The notes beneath the pieces were generated by a model. It made no database searches, was not told where the DNA came from, and saw nothing but the letters and a program-made list of their open reading frames with translations. Below are positions 1 through 6,331 of a DNA stretch of 16,004 nt, in pieces. The first letter of the stretch is position 1, and each line of letters begins with the position of its first letter. Made by a program: the position numbers and the translations under genes. The stretch is from CAIMUM01 sp034429715 (GTDB lineage Bacteria; Chloroflexota; Dehalococcoidia; GIF9; UBA5629): assembly GCA_034429715.1 (NCBI GenBank), contig DAOUFR010000041.1:1-16004 (forward strand), written 5' to 3'.

Positions 1-1367
1 GTCTGGCACTTCACGGCGCCCGCCAGCAGCTTGCCACTGGAGATGCTTCCGTGATAGGCGATGGACGCAATTGCTTCCGGAGCGTTCATACGGAAGACCT
101 GGTAATCAGAAACCTGATAAATGTCCCGTCCCGGATTGTTTTTATTCCACGAGGCAAAGGCCCTGCGGGAAAATGCATTGCTGCCGCTGTAGTCGGAGGG
201 CAAGGCTATATCGGCATGGTTGAGCGGCTCTCCGGCCTGCCCGATCACAACAGGGTAGCCGGTCCAGGAGTTCCATGTTATAGAGTTTGAACCGGTGTCA
301 CGTACGCCGGTATAGAGATAAGTTTTTGCCGCGCTGGAGGCAACCAGCAACAGGGCGCCATCGGCGCCGTAGGATGGGGAATAGCTGATAGCGGCCACAT
401 CCACCCCTCCTCCGTCCGGAGGCGTCCAGCCGGGCATGCCGTCGCCCGCATCGAACCACCCTCCTGAAAAACTGGTCAGAATATTAATCAGTACGCTTCC
501 TCCGGCGGCCCCATTCCAGGTTCCAACAGCCAGTTCGCGCCTCGGTGAGCCGTAACCCGGCGATATGGCTATGCATCTGACCGCCTGGCCGGCCCCCAGG
601 TGTGAGGTTATCTCGGTGCTCTGGAAAGTGCCGCCGCCGTCTGTGGAGATATGGACCTGGCTGCCCCCCGCTGTTACCACGGCTAAAAAGCCTGGATCGT
701 CGGGTGCTACGGCCAGGTCTATCCAGGGCGCGCCGGCGCCCAGACCTGCGGATATGTCTCTCCATGCGACTCCCGCCGAGGTGGAACGGTACAGGCGCGA
801 GCTGGTGGCATCGAGCGCATAAACGGTTGATCCGTCGCCGGCCATGGCAATGCGGCTGACGTCCGCACCGATCAACAGCAGCCCCCCGTCGACTCCCGGC
901 GCTGCGGGCAGGGCCTGTACCTGTGGCGGGATAACTCCTGAGACGACAAAGGACTGGCTGGGAGTCGCAGGATCCATATTGCCGTTGAGGTCCTGCGTTT
1001 TTACATAAAATTTATAGCTACCGTTGGGCAGGTTGCTGAAAGAGCGCGATGTATCCGATAGAAAAGGTGTGTAATCCTGGTCCAGGCCCTCCAGAAACGT
1101 GGCGTACATAAAGTTGGAGGGATCCACCGAGGAAAGGCTGCTTCCCCATCTGAACGTCACCGTGTTGTAGTTGATGGTGCCCACAGGCCCTTCGAGGATA
1201 ACGGTATGAAAGCGCGGGCTGGCGACGGAAGGGAGAATGGGAGGAGAGGGTGAGGTCGGCAGGGCTGGTGGCTGCGCTGGCTGAGTGTAGCAGCCAGCCT
1301 GGGGGCAGATGAGTATAGCTAAGGATACGAGAATAAGGGCGGCCGTTTTCAAACATCGGATGAGCAT
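1..1367 (-). CDS. Exported Asp-box/propeller protein with Ig-like domain (partial, C-terminus outside window)
   Basis: An open frame runs from an ATG at 1367 leftward to the window edge without a stop, giving 455 codons. Residues 1-26 look like a signal peptide: Arg/Lys near the N-terminus, a hydrophobic core (about 8-21), then QAGC. Cys26 could be a lipidation site, but Gln at -3 is a poor lipobox, so simple secretion is equally possible. A Pro/Ser-rich linker (about 29-50) follows, then an Ig/fibronectin-like domain (about 52-143) ending in the pattern YKFYVKTQDLNGNMDP. From about 160 there are beta-propeller-like repeats. STDGGGTF (241-248) is a good Asp-box (SxDxGxTW), and STSAGVAW (195-202) is a degenerate one. 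Repeats of the type AISPGYG (267) and ISYSPSYG (327) recur. Such proteins are usually surface glycan-binding, sialidase-like or Ycf48-like; no catalytic function can be assigned. It is transcribed divergently from glyQS. Confidence 0.8.
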   Translation of the reverse strand, partial: MLIRCLKTAALILVSLAILICPQAGCYTQPAQPPALPTSPSPPILPSVASPRFHTVILEGPVGTINYNTVTFRWGSSLSSVDPSNFMYATFLEGLDQDYTPFLSDTSRSFSNLPNGSYKFYVKTQDLNGNMDPATPSQSFVVSGVIPPQVQALPAAPGVDGGLLLIGADVSRIAMAGDGSTVYALDATSSRLYRSTSAGVAWRDISAGLGAGAPWIDLAVAPDDPGFLAVVTAGGSQVHISTDGGGTFQSTEITSHLGAGQAVRCIAISPGYGSPRRELAVGTWNGAAGGSVLINILTSFSGGWFDAGDGMPGWTPPDGGGVDVAAISYSPSYGADGALLLVASSAAKTYLYTGVRDTGSNSITWNSWTGYPVVIGQAGEPLNHADIALPSDYSGSNAFSRRAFASWNKNNPGRDIYQVSDYQVFRMNAPEAIASIAYHGSISSGKLLAGAVKCQ

Positions 1368-1392
1368 GAATAATCGCTGCCTCAACGGTCTA

Positions 1393-1423
1393 ATTATACA
1401 GCCTGCCGGCCGATATGGCCCAA
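1393..1423 (-). promoter_or_regulatory. Possible promoter of the exported propeller protein
   Basis: On the minus strand a perfect TATAAT lies at 1398-1393, 25 nt before the ATG at 1367. The only TTG-containing -35 candidate is TTGGGC at 1423-1418, with a long 19-nt spacer, so the -35 is weak. There is no convincing Shine-Dalgarno sequence; GAGG sits about 12 nt before the ATG. Confidence 0.4.
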
Positions 1424-1440
1424 CGGCTGATTTCCCTATT

Positions 1441-1469
1441 TTGACTGTATCTGCATTTGCCCCTATAAT
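1441..1469 (+). promoter_or_regulatory. Sigma70-type promoter P1 of the glyQS-kinase-regulator operon
   Basis: TTGACT (1441-1446) and a perfect TATAAT (1464-1469) are separated by exactly 17 nt. Transcription would begin near 1476, leaving a leader of about 105 nt before the GTG of glyQS. I see no T-box conserved core in that leader. Confidence 0.75.
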
Positions 1470-1538
1470 CAAGTGCGTATGCCGCTTGAAGCTTATCTCA
1501 TTTGCCGCCCCGATTAACCTGCCCGCCCAGTCAGGCAA

Positions 1539-1547
1539 TGGTATAAT
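1539..1547 (+). promoter_or_regulatory. Possible second, extended -10 promoter P2 of glyQS
   Basis: TGGTATAAT (1539-1547) fits the extended -10 form TGnTATAAT. The matching -35 position (around 1519-1524) does not resemble TTGACA, as is common for extended -10 promoters. A start near 1554 would give a leader of about 28 nt that still carries the ribosome binding site. Confidence 0.45.
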
Positions 1548-1570
1548 TTAGCAGCCTTTGGTATCTCTTC

Positions 1571-1576
1571 AGGAGG
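1571..1576 (+). promoter_or_regulatory. Ribosome binding site that fixes the glyQS start
   Basis: AGGAGG at 1571-1576 lies 5 nt before the GTG at 1582. This rules out the longer in-frame reading that starts at TTG 1558, because that codon is upstream of this site. Confidence 0.85.
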
Positions 1577-1581
1577 TTAAT

Positions 1582-2895
1582 GTGCCGGAAGATAATATGA
1601 AAGTAAATATGGAGAAAATTGTCTCGCTGTGTAAAAGGCGGGGCTTTGTTTTCCAGAGCAGTGAGATATACGGCGGCCTGGGAAGCTGCTGGGACTATGG
1701 TCCGCTGGGCGTAGAGCTCAAGAAAAACATCAAGGACTACTGGTGGAAGAAGGTGGTGCAGGAACGTGATGATATGGTGGGCCTTGACGCCAGCATCATG
1801 ATGCACCCGCAGGTGTGGGTGGCCAGCGGTCATGTGGCGGGCTTCTCCGACCCTCTGGTCGAATGCAAGAATTGTAAACACAGGTTCCGCTCCACCGATA
1901 TCGAGACGTCGGCCTGCCCGGATTGCGGCGGCGCCCTGTCCGAACCGCGCATGTTTAACCTCATGTTCAAGACCTTTATGGGTCCCGTCGAGGATGCCGC
2001 CAATATAGTCTACCTGCGGCCGGAGACCGCACAGGCGCAGTTCGTTAATTTCGATAACGTACAGTCCACAACCCGAAAAAAGCTGCCTTTCGGCATCGCC
2101 CAGATCGGCAAATCCTTCCGCAACGAGATCACCACGGGCAATTTTATCTTCCGTACGCGGGAGTTTGAGCAGATGGAGATCGAGTACTTCGTCAAACCCG
2201 GCACCGACGGCGAATGGTTCGATTACTGGGTCAAAGAGAGGCTCAACTACTATGTGGGGCTGGGTATAAAAAGGGAGAACCTCAGGCTCAGGCAGCACGA
2301 TAAAGAGGAGCTGGCTCATTATGCCAGGGGCTGCTTCGACGTTGATTATAATTTCCCTATCGGCTGGTCGGAGATCGAAGGCATCGCCAACCGCGGCGAT
2401 TTCGACTTGACCCAGCACTCCAAGTTCAGCGGCAAGACGCTGGACTATTTCGATGAGGAGAAGAACGAACGCTATATTCCTTACGTTATCGAGCCCTCTT
2501 CAGGCGTGGACCGCACCCTGCTGGCCGTTCTCTGCGATGCCTACGATGAAGAGATGGCCGACAAGGAATTGCGCGTGGTACTGCGCATCAATCCCGGAAT
2601 AGCTCCGGTGAAGGTGGCTATTTTACCGCTTAGCCGTAACGCCAAACTGCTGCCGTTGTCGAAAGAAGTCTCAGAACTGCTGAGGCCGCATTTTATGGCG
2701 CAGTACGATGATGCGCAGAGTATCGGCCGGCGCTATAGAAGACAGGACGAGATAGGCACGCCCTATTGCGTGACCATCGACTTCCAATCGCTGGAGGATA
2801 ACCAGGTAACGATCCGTGAGCGCGACAGCATGCAGCAGTCCAGAGTGCCTGTGCCGGAACTTGTTGAGATTTTGAAAGACAAATTTGGATTGTGA
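1582..2895 (+). CDS. glyQS: Glycyl-tRNA synthetase, one-chain (alpha2) type
   Basis: Class II aminoacyl-tRNA synthetase that charges tRNA-Gly with glycine in the cytoplasm. The protein is 437 aa, close to the usual 440-470 aa of the homodimeric form and unlike the split glyQ/glyS form. Start chosen: GTG 1582, 5 nt after AGGAGG; ATG 1597 is a weaker alternative. The N-terminal GGLGSCWDYGPLG (31-43) is typical of the family. Cys95/98 and Cys112/115 form a CxxC...CxxC zinc-knuckle pattern in the insertion. Motif 2 is FRNEI...FRTREFEQME (179-199) and motif 3 is SSGVDR (306-311). The C-terminal anticodon-binding domain spans about 342-435. First gene of an operon; its TGA overlaps the ATG of the downstream sensor kinase. 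All recognisable motifs are intact, so it should be functional. Confidence 0.97.
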   Translation: MPEDNMKVNMEKIVSLCKRRGFVFQSSEIYGGLGSCWDYGPLGVELKKNIKDYWWKKVVQERDDMVGLDASIMMHPQVWVASGHVAGFSDPLVECKNCKHRFRSTDIETSACPDCGGALSEPRMFNLMFKTFMGPVEDAANIVYLRPETAQAQFVNFDNVQSTTRKKLPFGIAQIGKSFRNEITTGNFIFRTREFEQMEIEYFVKPGTDGEWFDYWVKERLNYYVGLGIKRENLRLRQHDKEELAHYARGCFDVDYNFPIGWSEIEGIANRGDFDLTQHSKFSGKTLDYFDEEKNERYIPYVIEPSSGVDRTLLAVLCDAYDEEMADKELRVVLRINPGIAPVKVAILPLSRNAKLLPLSKEVSELLRPHFMAQYDDAQSIGRRYRRQDEIGTPYCVTIDFQSLEDNQVTIRERDSMQQSRVPVPELVEILKDKFGL

Positions 2896-5042
2896 TGAGT
2901 AAAAAAAATACAGGTGAAAAAAAACAGGCCGGGGTGGTCAGCCGGATCGAGAAGATCAGGATCCGGTTCGGTATCCGTGACAAGATTCTCATATCGTTCC
3001 TGGCCCTTTCCCTGATCTCCGTTGGCATCATCAGCTCCCTGGCGCTGAGATATATCGGCTCAGTGGGTGAGCTGACCAAGGAATACAGCGCCTCTATGGG
3101 TGAAACGGTCATGTCCGTCTCCATCGCGGCGCTCGAGGACCAGGGCAGGCGGACCATTTACCAGAAGGCTTCTGACGTTGCCAAGGAGATATATTTCTAT
3201 TTACAGCTCCATCCCAATCTGGACCAGGCTTCGCTTATGCAGAATCAGGAGTTGAGCACCATCGCGGTTGAGAAGGTGGGCAGGACGGGAAATACCAGGG
3301 TTTATGACAAAACGGGAAAGGTTATATTCGCTATGAATCCCAGCATCGTGGGGGCAAACCTGCGCCAGCTTGGAGGGGAGCCATCGTATTACTCGTCTAT
3401 TTTCGAGCGCAGCCTGCTGGGGGAGGAGGCCTCGGGTTACTATAAGTACAAGGGGCCTACCGATACCGAGGAAAGAACCAAGTATATGTACACGGTGCCG
3501 GTCGAGTCATCCGACCTGATCGTAGCTGCCAATACTTACCTGGACGAGTTCTCCTCGGCGGCTGAAGAGACCAAGGCAAGGATCGCATCGGCCGTGGATG
3601 AGATGAGCGATCAGGTCGACAAACAGGCCAGGGAGGCCGAGTTGATCTTTATCGCCGTAATTGTGACCATGGTGGTGGTGGTGTCGGGTATCTCATTCCT
3701 GCTTTCTGAGACCATCACGCGGCCTATTATGGCGCTGACCAAAGGCTCGGAACATATCGCCAACGGCGAACTTAATTACAAATTCAACGTTAATACCGGG
3801 GACGAAATGCAGGTGCTGGCCGAACAGTTCAATGTGATGACCAAGGCTTTAAGCGAGTCGTATACCAACCTCGAGCAGAAGGTTATCGAACGTACCGAAA
3901 AGGAGAGACAGAGGGCGGAGCAGCTCCGCACCATCAACGAGGTCAGCCGCAAGATCAGCTCTATCGTCAATCTGGACGAGCTGCTGGCCTATGTGGGCAA
4001 TCTGCTGCGCCAGACCTTTCATTTTCATAACGTCAATATCTTTCTGTTTGAGCCGAGCTCGGGCAAACTGATGCTCAAGACCCTGCATTTCAGCGGACAG
4101 AAAAATGTAATACCTGTGGGCGTGCCGCTGGAGATGGACGAGGAGGGCATAATCGGCAAGGCTGCCCGTACTGGAGAATATGTGCTGGTCAGCGACCTCA
4201 AGCTGGAGCCGGGCTATAGGAAGCAGGAGGGTACGGGCGAGACAATGTCCGAGCTGGCCGTGCCCGTGCGTATGGGCGGCAGGGTACTGGGTGTGCTGGA
4301 TATCGAAAGTACTGAAGTGGACGGTTTCGATGAGGCGGATGTGTTCACTGCGCAGACGCTGGCCGATCAGCTGGCTGTGGCTATCGACAATGCACGGCTT
4401 TATCAGGAGATGAAGTCTATGGCCGTCACGGAGGAACGCAATCGCATGGCGCGAGAGATACACGATACGCTGGCCCAGGGATTCACCGGTATTATCCTGC
4501 AGCTTGAAGCCACCGAGCAGGCACTGGGCGACACCAGTGAAGATGTGCAGAAACATCTGAACCAGGCGCGCAGCCTGGCCCGCAAAAGTCTGGCCGAGGC
4601 CCGCAGATCCGTGTGGAATTTAAGCCCGCAGGCGCTGGAACAACTCAAGCTGGATGAGGCTATCCAGCATGAGGTGGAAAGGTTCCGCCATGACAACGGC
4701 ATAGAGGCCGGTTTCGCTATGTACGGGGATAAGCGCGAGATACCCCCCGATACCGGGACTGCCATATTCCGTATTTGCCAGGAAGCGTTGGCCAATGTTG
4801 CCAAACACGCGCAGGCGACGCATGTGGATGTTTCGCTCAGTTTTGAGGGCAAAGGAGTCACGTTGACGGTCAAGGATAACGGCATGGGCTTTGAGCCGGG
4901 GCCTGAAGGCAAGATCGGTAAAGCGGGAGGCTTCGGATTGATCAGCATGCGGGAAAGAGCGCAGGGTCAGAATGGAAAATTTGAAGTACAGAGCGGTAAG
5001 GGTGAGGGGACCGTTATCAGGGTGTCGATCCCTCTGTCGTAG
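2895..5042 (+). CDS. Cache-HAMP-GAF sensor histidine kinase, NarL/HisKA_3 family
   Basis: Membrane sensor kinase of 715 aa. TM1 (about 31-55) and TM2 (about 249-271) flank an extracytoplasmic sensor of about 190 residues whose VYDKTGKVIF...YMYTVPV pattern resembles Cache domains. Then come HAMP (about 272-325), a coiled coil (about 322-355), GAF (about 358-500), HisKA_3 with phospho-acceptor His523 in REIHDTLAQG, and an HATPase_c domain (about 620-712) with N634, DNGMGF (661-666) and GFGLISMRER (679-688). Start chosen: ATG 2895, whose A is the last base of the glyQS TGA (TGATG). GTG 2892 is one codon upstream. I see no good ribosome binding site, so translation probably depends on termination at glyQS. 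The downstream response regulator is the obvious partner. The ligand is unknown. All kinase residues look intact. Confidence 0.95.
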   Translation: MSKKNTGEKKQAGVVSRIEKIRIRFGIRDKILISFLALSLISVGIISSLALRYIGSVGELTKEYSASMGETVMSVSIAALEDQGRRTIYQKASDVAKEIYFYLQLHPNLDQASLMQNQELSTIAVEKVGRTGNTRVYDKTGKVIFAMNPSIVGANLRQLGGEPSYYSSIFERSLLGEEASGYYKYKGPTDTEERTKYMYTVPVESSDLIVAANTYLDEFSSAAEETKARIASAVDEMSDQVDKQAREAELIFIAVIVTMVVVVSGISFLLSETITRPIMALTKGSEHIANGELNYKFNVNTGDEMQVLAEQFNVMTKALSESYTNLEQKVIERTEKERQRAEQLRTINEVSRKISSIVNLDELLAYVGNLLRQTFHFHNVNIFLFEPSSGKLMLKTLHFSGQKNVIPVGVPLEMDEEGIIGKAARTGEYVLVSDLKLEPGYRKQEGTGETMSELAVPVRMGGRVLGVLDIESTEVDGFDEADVFTAQTLADQLAVAIDNARLYQEMKSMAVTEERNRMAREIHDTLAQGFTGIILQLEATEQALGDTSEDVQKHLNQARSLARKSLAEARRSVWNLSPQALEQLKLDEAIQHEVERFRHDNGIEAGFAMYGDKREIPPDTGTAIFRICQEALANVAKHAQATHVDVSLSFEGKGVTLTVKDNGMGFEPGPEGKIGKAGGFGLISMRERAQGQNGKFEVQSGKGEGTVIRVSIPLS

Positions 5043-5046
5043 GAGG
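5041..5046 (+). promoter_or_regulatory. Ribosome binding site of the NarL-type regulator, overlapping the kinase stop
   Basis: AGGAGG at 5041-5046 shares two bases with the TAG stop of the kinase (5040-5042) and lies 7 nt before GTG 5054. This supports the GTG start and suggests coupled translation of kinase and regulator. Confidence 0.85.
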
Positions 5047-5053
5047 TGCAAGA

Positions 5054-5701
5054 GTGGAGCAGATAAAGATACTTGTCGTAGATGATCACGAAGTGGTCAG
5101 GGATGGTATCGTAGGCAACCTGGTGCGGCAGCCGGATTTCGCCATCATCGGCCAGGCATCCAACGGTTTGGAGGCTGTAGAGAAGGCATCCGAGCTGTCT
5201 CCTGATATTATTTTAATGGATTTACGCATGCCTGAGCTGGACGGCGTTGAGGCCATGATCAGGATCAAGCAGGATAATCCGGAGATCAAGTTCATAGTTT
5301 TTACCACGTATTCCGATGACGAATACCTTTTCGCCGCCATCAAGGCCGGGGCCAAAGGCTACCTGTTGAAGGATGCCCCCCGCGAAGAGCTTTTTAAGGC
5401 TATACGGGCTGTTTCACAGGGTGAATCCCTGATACAGCCGGTCTTTACCACCAAGGTGCTGGATAAGCTGGCCTCGGAGCTGTCCCGCAAAAGCACGGGC
5501 GTCGACGCGCTGTCCGACAGGGAGATAGAGGTTCTCGACCTCATGGCCAAGGGCGTTTCCAACAAAGATATAGCTGATCAGCTCTCCATCACGCAGAGCA
5601 CGGTTAAAACCCACGTGACCAGCATATTTCAGAAATTAAACGTAACCACCCGTACCGAAGCTGTAACAACCGCGCTCAAGCGGGGAATAATCCAGCTCTG
5701 A
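5054..5701 (+). CDS. NarL/LuxR-family DNA-binding response regulator
   Basis: Cytoplasmic two-component response regulator of 215 aa. The receiver domain (about 4-120) has the acidic pair Asp10/Asp11, phospho-acceptor Asp56 (ILMDLRMPE), Thr84 and Lys106. The C-terminal LuxR/GerE helix-turn-helix (about 150-213) begins LSDREIEVLDLMAKG and includes the recognition segment STVKTHVTSIFQKL. Length and layout are standard for the NarL family. GTG start at 5054, 11 nt after the kinase stop and preceded by a strong ribosome binding site that overlaps that stop. It is very probably phosphorylated by the HisKA_3 kinase encoded just upstream and acts as a transcription factor. Its targets are unknown; a perfect palindrome overlapping its own stop codon is one candidate site. 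Confidence 0.95.
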   Translation: MEQIKILVVDDHEVVRDGIVGNLVRQPDFAIIGQASNGLEAVEKASELSPDIILMDLRMPELDGVEAMIRIKQDNPEIKFIVFTTYSDDEYLFAAIKAGAKGYLLKDAPREELFKAIRAVSQGESLIQPVFTTKVLDKLASELSRKSTGVDALSDREIEVLDLMAKGVSNKDIADQLSITQSTVKTHVTSIFQKLNVTTRTEAVTTALKRGIIQL

Positions 5702-5718
5702 TCATACTTAAGTATGAT
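5701..5718. repeat. Perfect 18-bp palindrome at the end of the regulator gene
   Basis: Half-site ATCATACTT (5701-5709) is followed directly by its reverse complement AAGTATGAT (5710-5718). Its first base is the last base of the regulator's TGA. No T-run follows, so it is not a standard terminator. An 18-bp perfect dyad is more like a protein-binding operator or an mRNA 3'-end structure. Function unknown. Confidence 0.6.
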
Positions 5719-5722
5719 TCCG

Positions 5723-5743
5723 CCCGGCCTTTCGACGGGTTTT
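5723..5743 (+). terminator. Weak possible terminator after the glyQS operon
   Basis: A short GC stem, CCCG (5723-5726) with CGGG (5736-5739), has a 9-nt loop and is followed by TTTT (5740-5743). The stem is only 4 bp and overlaps the arm of the next inverted repeat, so this is a weak candidate for ending the glyQS-kinase-regulator transcript. Confidence 0.3.
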
Positions 5744-5772
5744 GCAGTCACCTTTGGACGGCCTGCAAAACC
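5738..5772. repeat. 10-bp inverted repeat between regulator and orphan receiver
   Basis: GGTTTTGCAG (5738-5747) and its exact reverse complement CTGCAAAACC (5763-5772) are separated by 15 nt. The RNA could form a stable hairpin, but no T-run follows on either strand. It may be a processing or stabilising stem-loop, or an unusual terminator. Confidence 0.5.
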
Positions 5773-5823
5773 AACCTATCTCCCGATTATACGGGCCTGT
5801 AAATACGTTAGACTACCTGTAGA

Positions 5824-5843
5824 TCACTTATGAATTAAAGTGA
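5824..5843. repeat. Short inverted repeat in the promoter region of the orphan receiver
   Basis: TCACTT (5824-5829) and AAGTGA (5838-5843) are inverted around an 8-nt centre, about 30-50 nt before the ATG of the receiver gene. A TATTAT (5849-5854) just downstream could be a -10 element, with no convincing -35. The repeat would then sit where an activator or repressor binds. The arms are short, so chance is possible. Confidence 0.3.
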
Positions 5844-5871
5844 GTGCATATTATTTTATTAAGAGTGAGAG

Positions 5872-6267
5872 ATGGAAGAACCGATTAAAGTACTGATTAC
5901 AGACGACAACGAAGTAGTGCGCGAAGGGCTCAAGAGCATATTTGACGGGCACAAGGATATCGAGGTGGTAGGCCAGGCTGTGGACGGTCTGGATGCCCTG
6001 GAGAAAGCCGAGAAGCTGCGGCCCGATGTCATACTCATGGACGGCCAGATGCCGCGCATGGACGGGCCGACTGCCATACGGGCCATTAAGAAGATCATGC
6101 CCGATGTCAAGATACTTTTCCTTACCGTGTATGGCGATTATGCGGGCGATGCACTGGCGTCCGGCGCAAGCTGGTATCTGACCAAGGACTGTCGCAGGCA
6201 GGACCTGTTAGAGGCCATACGGGCACTGGCGCAGAGCGCCCGGCTGAAAGCCAAACCGGCCGGTTAA
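5872..6267 (+). CDS. Stand-alone receiver (single-domain response regulator)
   Basis: A 131-aa protein that is only a receiver domain. It has acidic pocket Asp11/Asp12, phospho-acceptor Asp57 (ILMDGQMP), Thr85 and Lys105, all intact. The sequence resembles the receiver half of the neighbouring NarL-type regulator (for example DDNEVVREGL against DDHEVVRDGI), so it looks like a NarL-type receiver without the helix-turn-helix. The frame ends after a short Lys/Ala tail, and I see no remnant of a GerE domain in the short space before the terminator, so it is probably a genuine single-domain protein. ATG 5872 is preceded only by a weak GAGTGAGAG-like site. It lies 170 nt after the regulator gene, and its own terminator follows. 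Possible roles are phosphate sink, connector, or partner of the upstream kinase. Confidence 0.9.
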   Translation: MEEPIKVLITDDNEVVREGLKSIFDGHKDIEVVGQAVDGLDALEKAEKLRPDVILMDGQMPRMDGPTAIRAIKKIMPDVKILFLTVYGDYAGDALASGASWYLTKDCRRQDLLEAIRALAQSARLKAKPAG

Positions 6268-6288
6268 ATCACATAGCGTAACAAGATA

Positions 6289-6323
6289 TGAATCCCGCCT
6301 TTAAAGGCGGGATTCAGTTTTTC
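6289..6323 (+). terminator. Strong Rho-independent terminator after the orphan receiver
   Basis: Positions 6289-6316 form a perfect 28-nt palindrome (14-bp arms, with the GC-rich core CCCGCC/GGCGGG at 6294-6299 and 6306-6311). It is followed by G and then TTTTT (6318-6322). It ends the plus-strand transcript 21 nt after the receiver stop. The convergent acyl-CoA ligase gene ends at 6332, so the same stem may also help stop minus-strand transcription, although no T-run follows on that side. Confidence 0.88.
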
Positions 6324-6331
6324 TGTCATGC

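Noticed and set aside
51..1356. Several short open frames on both strands at the left end
   Set aside because: They overlap the continuous minus-strand frame from 1367 to the edge, which has a signal peptide and Asp-boxes; the others are shadows.
1309..1551. 80-codon plus-strand frame upstream of glyQS
   Set aside because: It covers the start of the exported protein and the divergent promoters, and has no domain resemblance.
1476..1581. T-box riboswitch in the glyQS leader
   Set aside because: No conserved AGGGTGGNACCGCG-like core and no terminator/antiterminator pair are visible.
1531..2418. Long open frame of 295 codons on the minus strand inside glyQS
   Set aside because: It lies wholly antisense to a gene with all synthetase motifs, has no ribosome binding site that I can see and resembles no family; a codon-bias shadow.
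3849..4556. 235-codon minus-strand open frame inside the sensor kinase
   Set aside because: Antisense to the HAMP/GAF/HisKA region of an intact kinase; composition (His/Leu/Gln-rich) is that of a reverse-frame shadow.
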